From NCBI GenBank assembly GCA_900544905.1, contig UQXF01000070.1, positions 1 to 19,031 of the forward strand: DNA of 19,031 bases. The letters run 5' to 3'. The notes under the pieces are model-generated. The model was not told where the DNA came from. It worked only from the letters and a program-made list of their open reading frames with translations, and ran no database searches. This DNA is from an uncultured Clostridium sp. (GTDB lineage: Bacteria; Bacillota; Clostridia; Lachnospirales; Lachnospiraceae). Below, piece after piece: positions 1 to 8,512 of this stretch. A program made the translations under genes and the position numbers. The number at the start of each line of letters is the position of its first letter. Position 1 is the stretch's first letter.

Positions 1-48
1 TCTACACGCGTAAGATCGTCGGCAGCGTCAGATGTGTATAAGAGACAG
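1..48 (+). other. Illumina Nextera i5-side adapter (not genomic)
   Basis: Positions 1-7 are the end of the P5 primer tail. Positions 8-15 (GCGTAAGA) fit an 8-base i5 index, which I recall as S517. Positions 16-29 are the Nextera read-1 spacer, and 30-48 (AGATGTGTATAAGAGACAG) are the Tn5 mosaic end. Native sequence starts at 49. The match is exact to the published library design, so this is sequencing-library residue and not a natural transposon end. Confidence 0.98.
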
Positions 49-49
49 A

Positions 50-78
50 TTTACAAATGGGATATTATTTTGTATTAT
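50..78 (+). promoter_or_regulatory. sigma-A-type promoter for gltBD
   Basis: TTTACA at 50-55 and TATTAT at 73-78 are separated by exactly 17 bases, close to the vegetative consensus. Transcription would begin near 85 and leave a leader of about 160 nucleotides before gltB. The promoter lies only one base inside native DNA, so upstream activator sites (such as GltC- or TnrA-like sites) would be missing from this contig. This is a motif-based prediction. Confidence 0.55.
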
Positions 79-104
79 AACATCAGTTTAAATATTACAT
101 CCAA

Positions 105-125
105 ATAACATAATATATATGTTAT
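105..125. promoter_or_regulatory. inverted repeat in the gltB leader, candidate operator
   Basis: Perfect 8-base arms ATAACATA (105-112) and TATGTTAT (118-125) flank a 5-base AT centre, about 20-40 bases downstream of the predicted transcription start. A dyad here could be a repressor site or an RNA hairpin. It does not fit the TnrA box I know. A second small hairpin (CCTGT 187-191 / ACAGG 197-201, 5-base loop) lies further down the leader and lacks a following T-run, so it does not look like a terminator. The rest of the leader shows nothing recognisable. Confidence 0.35.
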
Positions 126-247
126 ATCGAAATAACAATTATGGAATTGATAATATTTATATTATGGATGTATTCCAGACAGAAGCCCTGTGCTATACAG
201 GACAGATTATTTTGGGCAATAAGTATAATCAGAAAGGAAAGAAGACG

Positions 248-3200
248 ATGAAGCAGCAATTTGATGAAGCTACGAAGCGGGAAGTTGGTCTTTACCACTC
301 AGAATTTGAGCATGACAACTGTGGTATCGGTGCAGTTGTCAACATTAAGGGTAAGAAGAGCCATGCAACGGTAACCAATGCATTGCAAATCGTAGAAAAA
401 CTGGAACACAGAGCCGGAAAGGATGCCGAGGGAAAGACAGGAGACGGTGTGGGAATTCTTTTACAGATATCCCATAAGTTCTTTAGTAAGGCTGCCGCAT
501 CCCTGGGTGTTTCTTTAGGTGAGGAGAGAGATTATGGTATTGGCATGTTTTTCTTTCCACAGGATGAGTTAAAGAGAAACCAGGCAAAGAAGATGTTTGA
601 GGTCATTGTTGAGAAGGAAGGAATGGAATTCCTCTGCTGGAGGGAAGTACCTACCAAACCTGAAATTCTGGGAAAAAAGGCGGTAGATGTAATGCCATGT
701 ATTATGCAGGCATTTATTAAGAGGCCAGGTGAGGTAAACAAGGGCCTTGACTTTGACCGCAAATTATATATTGTAAGGCGTGTATTTGAACAGTCCAATG
801 ATGACTCCTATGTAGTCTCCTTATCCTCCAGAACCATTGTATATAAGGGTATGTTTTTAGTGGATGAGCTGAGACTGTTCTTTGAGGATTTGCATGATGA
901 GGCTTATGAATCCGCCATTGCGCTGGTGCATTCCCGTTTTTCAACGAATACAACCCCAAGCTGGCTGAGAGCCCATCCGTACCGCTATCTGGTACATAAT
1001 GGAGAGATTAACACCATCCGGGGTAATGCAGATAAAATGCATGCGAGAGAAGAGTCTATGGAATCCGACCATTTTAAGGGAGAAATGCATAAGCTGACGC
1101 CTGTGGTAGACCCGGAGGGCTCTGATTCTGCAAGACTTGACAATACATTGGAGTTTCTGGTAATGAGCGGTATGCCTCTTCCACTGGCAGTTATGATTAC
1201 AATTCCGGAGCCATGGGAAAACAACCGGTATATGTCCCAGAAGAAAAAGGATTTTTACCAGTATTATGCAACCATGATGGAGCCGTGGGACGGACCGGCT
1301 TCTATCCTGTTTACGGATGGTGATATTATGGGAGCTGTACTGGACCGGAATGGTCTGCGGCCTTCCCGCTATATGATTACGGATGATGATAATCTGATTC
1401 TTTCTTCAGAGGTGGGAGTGCTGGATATCGAGCCAGGTCACATTGTCATGAAGGAAAGACTGCATCCGGGTAAGATGTTATTGGTAGATACCATTCAGGG
1501 AAAACTGATTTCGGATGAGGAATTGAAGGAGCAGTATGCAAATGCACAGCCATATGGTGAATGGCTGGATTCCAATCTGGTTCATTTAAAGGATTTGAAG
1601 ATTCCGAATAAGAAGGCAGAGGAGCATACAAAGGAGGAACGGGCTAAGCTGCAGCGTGCCTTTGGATATACCTATGAGGATTTAAATACCATCCTGCCAA
1701 TGGCACAGAACGGTACGGAAGCGATTCAGGCGATGGGTACGGATTCTCCTCTTGCAGTGTTATCCGATAAAAAGCAGCCGTTGTTTAACTATTTTAAACA
1801 GCTGTTTGCCCAGGTTACGAATCCGCCGATTGATGCAATCCGTGAGGAGGTTGTTACCTCTACCTCCGTTTATCTCGGAGCAGGAGGCAATATCTTAGAG
1901 GAAAAACCGGAAAACTGCCGGATGCTTAAGATAATGGACCCGATTCTCACCAATCTGGATTTATTAAAAATCCGCAATATGGAGGTAGAGGGACTGAAGG
2001 TTGGAGAGGTTCCGATTACCTATTATAAGAATACCTCTCTTGAAAAGGCAATTGACAGATTGTTTGTGGAGGCAGACCGGTTATACAGGGATGGCGTGAA
2101 CATTTTAATCCTGACAGACCGCGGAGTGGATGAAAACCATGTGGCAATTCCTTCCCTGCTGGCGGTTTCCGCTATGTCACAGCATCTTGTGAAGACAAAG
2201 AAGAAGACCTCTGTTGCATTGATTTTGGAGAGTGCAGAGCCTAGATGCGTCCATCATTTTGCAACCCTGTTAGGCTATGGCGCATCTGCCATCAACCCAT
2301 ATCTGGCACAGGAGTCCATCCGTGAGCTCATCGAAACAAACCGTCTGGATAAGGATTATTATGCGGCAGTAAATGATTACAATGCAGCTATCATACATGG
2401 TATTGTAAAGATTGCTTCCAAGATGGGTATTTCCACAATCCAGTCCTACCAGAGCTCCCAGATTTTTGAGGCAATTGGCATTAACAAGGCTGTGGTAGAC
2501 AAATATTTTACGAATACGGTAAGCCGGGTAGAGGGTATTGATATCAAGGATATTGAAAAGCAGGTGGATGAACTGCATTCTGCCGCCTTTGACCCGTTGG
2601 GACTTGACATGAATCTGTCCTTAGAGTCAAGCGGAAGCCACAAATACAGAAGCGGAAAGGAAGAGCATCTGTATAATCCGCAGACCATTCATTTATTGCA
2701 GCAGGCAACCCGTGTTGGCGATTATACAATGTTTAAGCAGTATTCCAAGCTGATTAATGAAGAAATGGATGCCGTTAATCTCCGGGGACTTATGGAGTTT
2801 AATTATCCGGCAAAGGGTATTCCGATTGAGGAAGTGGAGCCTGCGGATTCCATTGTAAAGAGGTTTAAGACTGGAGCCATGTCCTATGGTTCCATTTCAA
2901 AGGAGGCCCATGAGACCCTGGCAATTGCCATGAATATGCTTGGCGGCAAATCTAACTCCGGTGAAGGTGGAGAGGATTTGGAGCGTCTTACGGTGGGAGC
3001 AGATGGCAAGAACCGCTGTTCCGCTATTAAGCAGGTGGCTTCCGGACGTTTTGGCGTAACTTCTAAATATTTAACAAGTGCAAAGGAAATCCAGATTAAG
3101 ATGGCACAGGGCGCTAAGCCTGGCGAGGGTGGTCATTTACCTGGTGGCAAGGTATATCCATGGATTGCAAAAACCCGTCATTCCACCCCTGGTGTAGGAC

Positions 3201-4792
3201 TTATTTCACCGCCACCTCATCATGATATTTATTCCATTGAGGATTTGGCGCAGCTAATCTATGACTGTAAAAATGCAAATACAGATGCGAGAATCTCCGT
3301 TAAGCTGGTATCCGAGGCAGGAATTGGTACGGTAGCTGCCGGTGTGGCAAAGGCTGGTGCCCAGGTTATCCTGGTATCCGGTTATGACGGTGGTACCGGT
3401 GCGGCTCCCGGCAACTCTATTTACAACGCCGGTCTGCCTTGGGAGCTTGGTCTGGCAGAGACACACCAGACACTGATTATGAATGACCTGCGTAATAAAG
3501 TTATCTTAGAGACGGATGGTAAGCTGATGACCGGACGTGATGTGGCAATTGCGGCAATGCTTGGTGCTGAGGAGTTTGGCTTTGCCACTGCTCCGCTGGT
3601 AACCATGGGCTGTGTCATGATGCGTGTATGTAACTTAGATACCTGTCCGGTGGGTGTGGCAACACAGAATCCGGAGCTACGTAAACGGTTTAAGGGTAAG
3701 CCGGAGTATGTCGTAAACTTCATGGTATTTATTGCGGAAGAGCTTCGGGAATACATGGCAAAATTAGGTGTGCGGACCGTGGATGAGCTGGTGGGAAGAA
3801 CAGACCTGTTAAAGGCTGGTCCGGAGGCTGCCCGGAGGAAGGTAGATTTATCTGCAATCCTTGACAATCCGTTTGCAGACAGTCCGCAGAATAAGATTGT
3901 GTACAATAAAAAGAATGTATACGATTTTGAGCTTCCGGGCACTGTGGATGAGAGGATACTGGTTAAGACCTTTAAGGATGCTCTGAATAAGGGGCAGAAG
4001 AAGAGTGTGGAGATTGACGTTAAGAATACAGACCGTTCTGTGGGTACGATTTTCGGCTCGGAGATTACAAAGAAGTATCACGATACCTTAGAGGAGGACA
4101 CCTTTACCGTGAAGTGTAACGGTTCCGGAGGACAGAGCTTTGGCGCCTTTATTCCGAAGGGTCTTACCCTGGAGCTTGTGGGTGACAGCAACGATTACTT
4201 TGGAAAGGGACTTTCCGGTGGCAAGCTGATTGTATATCCGCCGAGAACGGTTCAGTATAAGCATGAGGAAAATATCATTATTGGTAATGTTGCCCTCTAT
4301 GGTGCGACCTCCGGTAAAGCATACATCAATGGTGTGGCTGGTGAGCGTTTTGCAGTCCGTAACTCCGGTGCAACGGCGGTCTGTGAGGGTGTCGGCGACC
4401 ATGGATGCGAGTATATGACCGGTGGACGGGTGGTTATCCTTGGAGATACCGGAAAGAACTTTGCTGCTGGAATGAGCGGTGGTATTGCCTATGTACTGGA
4501 TATGAACAGCGACCTTTACATGAAACTTAACAAGGAAATGGTTTCCATTGAGCAGGTGGCAGATAAATATGATGTATTAGAGCTTAAGACCATGATTAAG
4601 GACCATGTGGCATATACCAATTCTGAGATTGGTAAGAAGATTCTTGACAACTTTGGAGAATATCTTCCAAAATTCAAGAAGATTATTCCGCATGATTATA
4701 AGAAGATGATGAACATGATTGTCCAGATGGAAGAAAAGGGATTAAGTTCAGAGCAGGCACAGATTGAAGCATTTTACGCTATGAAGAAATAG
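248..4792 (+). CDS. gltB: glutamate synthase, large (alpha) subunit
   Basis: This subunit transfers the amide nitrogen of glutamine to 2-oxoglutarate, giving two glutamates, with electrons supplied by GltD. It has 1514 residues, a normal length. The class II glutaminase domain starts at Cys25 (motif DNCGIG), the expected N-terminal nucleophile after removal of a 24-residue propeptide. The FMN domain begins near residue 879 (SYGSIS) and contains the PGEGGHLPGGK stretch. Cys1122, Cys1128 and Cys1133 match the CxxxxxCxxxxC ligands of the 3Fe-4S cluster. The C-terminal GXGXG beta-helix starts near residue 1290. The frame is open back to an ATG at 119, but only the ATG at 248 has a ribosome binding site (AGAAAGGAAAG just upstream), and it gives the expected short propeptide. 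The gene is followed after 17 bases by gltD. Identity is certain from many family motifs. Confidence 0.98.
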   Translation: MKQQFDEATKREVGLYHSEFEHDNCGIGAVVNIKGKKSHATVTNALQIVEKLEHRAGKDAEGKTGDGVGILLQISHKFFSKAAASLGVSLGEERDYGIGMFFFPQDELKRNQAKKMFEVIVEKEGMEFLCWREVPTKPEILGKKAVDVMPCIMQAFIKRPGEVNKGLDFDRKLYIVRRVFEQSNDDSYVVSLSSRTIVYKGMFLVDELRLFFEDLHDEAYESAIALVHSRFSTNTTPSWLRAHPYRYLVHNGEINTIRGNADKMHAREESMESDHFKGEMHKLTPVVDPEGSDSARLDNTLEFLVMSGMPLPLAVMITIPEPWENNRYMSQKKKDFYQYYATMMEPWDGPASILFTDGDIMGAVLDRNGLRPSRYMITDDDNLILSSEVGVLDIEPGHIVMKERLHPGKMLLVDTIQGKLISDEELKEQYANAQPYGEWLDSNLVHLKDLKIPNKKAEEHTKEERAKLQRAFGYTYEDLNTILPMAQNGTEAIQAMGTDSPLAVLSDKKQPLFNYFKQLFAQVTNPPIDAIREEVVTSTSVYLGAGGNILEEKPENCRMLKIMDPILTNLDLLKIRNMEVEGLKVGEVPITYYKNTSLEKAIDRLFVEADRLYRDGVNILILTDRGVDENHVAIPSLLAVSAMSQHLVKTKKKTSVALILESAEPRCVHHFATLLGYGASAINPYLAQESIRELIETNRLDKDYYAAVNDYNAAIIHGIVKIASKMGISTIQSYQSSQIFEAIGINKAVVDKYFTNTVSRVEGIDIKDIEKQVDELHSAAFDPLGLDMNLSLESSGSHKYRSGKEEHLYNPQTIHLLQQATRVGDYTMFKQYSKLINEEMDAVNLRGLMEFNYPAKGIPIEEVEPADSIVKRFKTGAMSYGSISKEAHETLAIAMNMLGGKSNSGEGGEDLERLTVGADGKNRCSAIKQVASGRFGVTSKYLTSAKEIQIKMAQGAKPGEGGHLPGGKVYPWIAKTRHSTPGVGLISPPPHHDIYSIEDLAQLIYDCKNANTDARISVKLVSEAGIGTVAAGVAKAGAQVILVSGYDGGTGAAPGNSIYNAGLPWELGLAETHQTLIMNDLRNKVILETDGKLMTGRDVAIAAMLGAEEFGFATAPLVTMGCVMMRVCNLDTCPVGVATQNPELRKRFKGKPEYVVNFMVFIAEELREYMAKLGVRTVDELVGRTDLLKAGPEAARRKVDLSAILDNPFADSPQNKIVYNKKNVYDFELPGTVDERILVKTFKDALNKGQKKSVEIDVKNTDRSVGTIFGSEITKKYHDTLEEDTFTVKCNGSGGQSFGAFIPKGLTLELVGDSNDYFGKGLSGGKLIVYPPRTVQYKHEENIIIGNVALYGATSGKAYINGVAGERFAVRNSGATAVCEGVGDHGCEYMTGGRVVILGDTGKNFAAGMSGGIAYVLDMNSDLYMKLNKEMVSIEQVADKYDVLELKTMIKDHVAYTNSEIGKKILDNFGEYLPKFKKIIPHDYKKMMNMIVQMEEKGLSSEQAQIEAFYAMKK

Positions 4793-4809
4793 GAAAGGAG
4801 GAAGAAATC

Positions 4810-6369
4810 ATGGGAAAGAAAACAGGATTTTTAGAATATGACAGAGAGACGAGTTTTGAAGTGAGCCCGAAGGAGCGTATCAAGAATTTCAATGAGTTCC
4901 ATGTTCCTCTTTCAAAGGAGAAGCAGCGTACACAGGCGGCAAGATGTATGGAATGCGGTGTACCATTCTGCCAGTCAGGTATGATGATTGGAGGGATGGC
5001 ATCCGGATGTCCTCTGAACAATTTAATTCCGGAGTGGAATGATTTGATTTATAACGGAAACTGGGAGGGCGCCTATGAGCGGCTTACCAAGACCAATAAT
5101 TTCCCGGAATTTACTTCCAGGGTATGCCCTTCCCCTTGTGAGGCGGCATGTACCTGTAACTTAAACGGAGAACCGGTTTCCAATAAGGAAAATGAGAGAA
5201 GCATAATTGAAAATGCATATGCAAGCGGGCTTGCGGCACCACATGCTCCAAGTGTGCGCACCGGAAAGAAGATTGCGGTGATTGGTTCCGGACCGTCAGG
5301 TCTTGCAGCGGCAGACCAGCTGAATAAACGCGGTCATTCCGTAACGGTATATGAAAAGAGTGACCGGGTTGGCGGACTTTTGATGTATGGTATTCCCAAC
5401 ATGAAGCTGGAAAAGCAGATTATTGACCGGAAGATTGAGGTCATGAAGGCAGAGGGTGTTACCTTTGTCACCAGTGCCAATGTAGGCGCTACCAAAGCGG
5501 CAATGAATCCCATGGTGGCAAAGGAAGATGCAATGGGTGAATATCTGACAAATCCGGAAGAGAAGGCTGTGAAGGCAGACACTATTTTGAAGGAATATGA
5601 CAGCGTGATTCTTGCCTGTGGAGCCTCCAATCCAAGGGATATCAAGGCAAAGGGAAGAGACGCCAAGGGAATCTATTTTGCGGTGGACTTTTTGAAGACT
5701 ACCACAAAGAGCCTGTTAAATTCAGGGTTCAAGGACAAAAAGTATGTCAGTGCCAAGGGGAAAAATGTTCTGGTTATCGGCGGTGGCGATACCGGTAATG
5801 ACTGTGTGGGCACTTCTATCCGTCAGGGCTGTAAGAGTGTGGTACAGCTGGAAATGATGCCGAAGCCGCCGGTGTGCAGGGCGGAGAGTAATCCGTGGCC
5901 GGAATGGCCGAAAATCCTTAAGACGGACTATGGTCAGGAGGAGGCAATTGCTGTATTTGGCGAGGACCCTAGAATTTATGAGACCACAGTGAAGGAGTTC
6001 ATAAAGGATAAGGATGGCAACGTAGTCAAGGCAAAATGTGTGAAGCTTGCATGGAAGAAGGATGCCAAGACCGGACGTATGAATATGTCAGAGATAGAGG
6101 GCAGCGAGTATGAGGTTCCATGTGATATCGTGCTGATTGCAGCGGGATTTTTGGGAAGCCAGGAATATGTGGCGAAGGCGTTTGGCGTGGAGCTGAACGA
6201 GCGGACCAATGTAAAGACGGAGGCAGGAGCCTACGCAACCAATGTGCCGAAGGTGTTTACAGCGGGAGATATGCACAGAGGTCAGTCCCTGGTTGTCTGG
6301 GCAATCCGTGAGGGAAGAGAGGTTGCCAGAGAAGTGGATACGGCATTGATGGGATATTCCAATTTGTAG
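4810..6369 (+). CDS. gltD: glutamate synthase, small (beta) subunit, NADPH-dependent
   Basis: This flavoprotein takes electrons from NAD(P)H and passes them through 4Fe-4S clusters to GltB. It has 519 residues. Cysteines 46, 49, 54 and 67, and 106, 110, 114 and 116 (CPSPCEAACTC) form the N-terminal cluster-binding domain. The FAD Rossmann motif GSGPSG is at 159-164, and the NADPH motif GGGDTG starts at residue 324. The C-terminal FAD signature TAGDMHRGQSLVVWAI is intact. A GGAAAGGAGG ribosome binding site precedes the ATG, 17 bases after gltB, so the two are one operon. The protein is some 20-30 residues longer than the usual 480-495; the surplus appears to be an insertion around residues 219-255 (after FVTSANVG), between the two dinucleotide motifs. 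The paired gltB makes GltD far more likely than an NfnB/PreT-like relative. Confidence 0.97.
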   Translation: MGKKTGFLEYDRETSFEVSPKERIKNFNEFHVPLSKEKQRTQAARCMECGVPFCQSGMMIGGMASGCPLNNLIPEWNDLIYNGNWEGAYERLTKTNNFPEFTSRVCPSPCEAACTCNLNGEPVSNKENERSIIENAYASGLAAPHAPSVRTGKKIAVIGSGPSGLAAADQLNKRGHSVTVYEKSDRVGGLLMYGIPNMKLEKQIIDRKIEVMKAEGVTFVTSANVGATKAAMNPMVAKEDAMGEYLTNPEEKAVKADTILKEYDSVILACGASNPRDIKAKGRDAKGIYFAVDFLKTTTKSLLNSGFKDKKYVSAKGKNVLVIGGGDTGNDCVGTSIRQGCKSVVQLEMMPKPPVCRAESNPWPEWPKILKTDYGQEEAIAVFGEDPRIYETTVKEFIKDKDGNVVKAKCVKLAWKKDAKTGRMNMSEIEGSEYEVPCDIVLIAAGFLGSQEYVAKAFGVELNERTNVKTEAGAYATNVPKVFTAGDMHRGQSLVVWAIREGREVAREVDTALMGYSNL

Positions 6370-6378
6370 AATAGAAGG

Positions 6379-6436
6379 ATTGCCCTGCCAGAGTTTGGTT
6401 CTAAAATGAAGCTTTGGCAGGGCAATTGTTATTTCT
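6379..6436 (+). terminator. intrinsic terminator of gltBD
   Basis: Perfect 12-base arms ATTGCCCTGCCA (6379-6390) and TGGCAGGGCAAT (6415-6426) enclose a 24-base loop, followed by the T-rich run TGTTATTTCT. The loop is unusually long for an intrinsic terminator, though its ends can add a few weak pairs. It begins 10 bases after the gltD stop. Confidence 0.85.
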
Positions 6437-6478
6437 ATAAAATTGTCTTTTGTATAGATATATTTATATGTTTAATGA

Positions 6479-6507
6479 TTGAAAAACCAGTGAAAACCGT
6501 GTATAAT
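6479..6507 (+). promoter_or_regulatory. sigma-A-type promoter for the acidic membrane protein gene
   Basis: TTGAAA at 6479-6484 and a consensus TATAAT at 6502-6507 are exactly 17 bases apart. It lies between the gltBD terminator and the gene starting at 6569, so that gene is transcribed independently. Confidence 0.75.
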
Positions 6508-6568
6508 ACATCTATATGCGTATTAAGCTATATAGGAAACGACTCTAAAATCAAAGGATGATATAAGT

Positions 6569-7432
6569 ATGAAAACATATATTATATTAGGCATACTGGC
6601 AATATTTTTTATATATCTGGTAATATGGTCATTTAAACTGCATTTCTTTACAAAGCGCCAGAAGAAGGTAAAGCGGATACAGGAGCTGCGGGCAAAGGGA
6701 AATGAGATTAAAAAGCGAACCATTGACTGTACAAAGGACTACTGGTACAATCTCCGGGAGGTGGAGGATTGTAAGGAAGGGGAAGACTTTGAAAAATACT
6801 ATCACTATTTTATCGGGGTTGACCAGGGCGTGCATGAATTGCTGTTGGAAATGTATGACTGTGGCATTGTCCGTACAGATGAGCTGGAGGAGATTGCCTA
6901 TGGCAAGAATCATTTCCGGAATGTAGATTTATCCTTTTTAGAGGAATTGGAGCGGGAGCTGATGAAAGAGGACGAAGAGGAGGCCTCTGGCACAGAGCCT
7001 GACGAGGAGGAAGGTATCATACAGGTAGAGGGAATTATGGGTGATTTCTTCCATCCAAAGAATGACGTTGTGAGTGCGGCGAAGAATCTGAAGGAGGATG
7101 ACCCGGGCATTACAGATATACACGGAACCCTGTCGGAGGGTGTGGTTAATGTATTAGAAGCGGTAGAGGCTGAGAAGCAGGCAGAAGAAGAGAAATTTGA
7201 GCCTATCATTAAAAAGGAAGAGAAGTCCGTGGAGGAGGCCCGCAGGGCGAGGGAGATGACCGCCAATGCGGAGATTCGCAATAAGATTTATGAGAAATGG
7301 GTGGGTTATGTGTTTGAGCTGTATGAATTGGTGAACATCAATGCCAACGAGGACACAAAGCATAAAATCCGCAAAGCGTTAATGGATTACGGATATAATG
7401 ATGTGGATATTTTATTGGAAAGTCCGGAATAA
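6569..7432 (+). CDS. single-pass membrane-anchored acidic protein, function unknown
   Basis: I do not recognise this 287-residue protein. Residues 4-24 (start YIILGILAIFFIYLVIW) form one hydrophobic helix, followed by a basic stretch FTKRQKKVKR. By the positive-inside rule this places the long remainder in the cytoplasm. Residues about 30-120 look helical and rich in Tyr/Trp, with DYWYNLREVEDCKEGEDFEKY as the most distinctive part. Residues about 120-145 are a strongly acidic linker (MKEDEEEASGTEPDEEEG). Residues about 195-225 are a Glu/Lys/Ala-rich, possibly coiled segment. A compact hydrophobic C-terminal part (KIYEKWVGYVFELYELVNIN) could be a helical binding domain. AAAGGATG lies about 8 bases before the ATG. 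It has its own promoter and a weak terminator, so no operon partner hints at its role. Coding reality is well supported; any function would be a guess. Confidence 0.85.
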   Translation: MKTYIILGILAIFFIYLVIWSFKLHFFTKRQKKVKRIQELRAKGNEIKKRTIDCTKDYWYNLREVEDCKEGEDFEKYYHYFIGVDQGVHELLLEMYDCGIVRTDELEEIAYGKNHFRNVDLSFLEELERELMKEDEEEASGTEPDEEEGIIQVEGIMGDFFHPKNDVVSAAKNLKEDDPGITDIHGTLSEGVVNVLEAVEAEKQAEEEKFEPIIKKEEKSVEEARRAREMTANAEIRNKIYEKWVGYVFELYELVNINANEDTKHKIRKALMDYGYNDVDILLESPE

Positions 7433-7472
7433 ATGAATAAAAAGGGTCATATCTGGGGGAATGTAATAACAG

Positions 7473-7495
7473 GGGTGTTTGATTGACACCCTTTT
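7473..7495 (+). terminator. short intrinsic terminator
   Basis: Arms GGGTGT (7473-7478) and ACACCC (7486-7491) enclose a 7-base loop and are followed by TTTTCC. An upstream AAAAGGGT (7440-7447) could pair instead with ACCCTTTT (7488-7495), competing for the same 3' arm. A TTGACA (7483-7488) within the stem has no acceptable -10 at 16-18 bases, so I see no convincing promoter for the next gene. Confidence 0.5.
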
Positions 7496-7562
7496 CCTAT
7501 GTAAAAATGTATAGAAAAGCTTAAAAAGTTATATTAATGAAATATGGAATAGAGGTTTTAAT

Positions 7563-8477
7563 ATGGAATTTTTTGTACCATCCATTGATAATGTGATGGA
7601 AATAAGAGAAGCATTGGCAGAAAATAAAAAAAGATATTGTGAAATGTCCGGGGCAAACACAATTTTATGGGCAAGACATTACAATACGCAGATTGCATTC
7701 TGGGAAGGGAATCTTGTATTTCGCTCCATGGCGGAGAATGGTGAATATTCCTATGCCTGCAATCTGTTATGTGCATCCAGCCCGAAGAGCCTGTTTGACC
7801 GGATAGTGGAAATGGCAGGGGAAAATCATCAGCCATTTTTATTATATTGTGTGGATGAAGAAGAAAGGAACATGATAGAGGAGTGGTATCCGGGCATGTA
7901 TCAGATAAGCTATGACCGGAATAACAGTGATTATATATATTTGAGGGAAAAGCTGGCGACCCTGGCAGGAAAGAAGCTTCACGGCAAACGAAATCATATC
8001 CACCGTTTTGAGGAGCAGAATCCGGATTGGAGATATGAGCCCATTAACGATGAAAATGAGGAAGAATGTGCAAGGATGGCAATGAAATGGTGCCTAAGGA
8101 ACTGCGTGGACGAAGAAGAAAAAATCGAGCATGACAAGGTTGATGAGTCAAAGCTTGTGGTATATGCCATCCGGCACCGGAAAGAACTGGGCATGATTGG
8201 CGGAGCGCTCCGTGTAAGAGGTGAGATTATTGCTATTACACTGGGGGAAAGACTGACGGATGACACATTTGTAGTGCATTTTGAAAAAGCATTTCCGGAG
8301 ATTCAGGGGGCTTATCCTATGATTAACCGGGAGTTTGTGAGACATGAGCTGTCAGAATATACCTATGTAAACCGGGAAGAGGATTTGGGACTGGAGGGAC
8401 TGCGGAAGGCAAAGCTTTCCTACCGTCCGGAGATAATTCTTGATAAAGGGGTTCTGCGGGAAAGGATTCCCGGATGA
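7563..8477 (+). CDS. DUF2156 (LPG-synthase-C-like, GNAT-fold) protein
   Basis: This 304-residue soluble protein resembles the DUF2156 family (Pfam PF09924), whose fold also forms the catalytic half of phosphatidylglycerol lysyltransferase MprF. The supporting features are the C-terminal half motif KKLHGKRNHIHRFEE (near residues 139-153), a strand-rich centre (MIGGALRVRGEIIAITLGER), and the typical ending YVNREEDLGLEGLRKAKLSY. The family contains two tandem acetyltransferase-like folds and may use an aminoacyl- or acyl-donor, but the substrate of stand-alone members is not known to me. No membrane flippase domain is attached, so it is not an MprF. AGAGG lies about 6 bases before the ATG. The gene stands alone on the + strand and faces a convergent exporter operon. 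Family membership is fairly sure; activity is open. Confidence 0.85.
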   Translation: MEFFVPSIDNVMEIREALAENKKRYCEMSGANTILWARHYNTQIAFWEGNLVFRSMAENGEYSYACNLLCASSPKSLFDRIVEMAGENHQPFLLYCVDEEERNMIEEWYPGMYQISYDRNNSDYIYLREKLATLAGKKLHGKRNHIHRFEEQNPDWRYEPINDENEEECARMAMKWCLRNCVDEEEKIEHDKVDESKLVVYAIRHRKELGMIGGALRVRGEIIAITLGERLTDDTFVVHFEKAFPEIQGAYPMINREFVRHELSEYTYVNREEDLGLEGLRKAKLSYRPEIILDKGVLRERIPG

Positions 8478-8512
8478 TTCAGCCTCTGGTGAAGAAATTT
8501 ATACAGAAATAA

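Noticed and set aside
30..48. Tn5/IS50-like mosaic end as a natural transposon terminus
   Set aside because: It is flanked by Illumina index and primer bases, and an inverted copy with the i7 adapter lies at the other contig end; this is library chemistry.
119..247. A 43-residue N-terminal extension of GltB, or an upstream small gene
   Set aside because: There is no ribosome binding site at 119 or 164, whereas 248 has one and gives the expected short propeptide before the catalytic cysteine.
3421..3942. 173-residue frame on the - strand
   Set aside because: It lies wholly inside gltB over the FMN and 3Fe-4S coding region, has no ribosome binding site or domain, and is explained as an antisense shadow.
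7483..7515. TTGACA promoter for the DUF2156 gene
   Set aside because: The nearest -10-like sequence (TATAGA) is 21 bases away, too far, and the TTGACA lies in a terminator stem.
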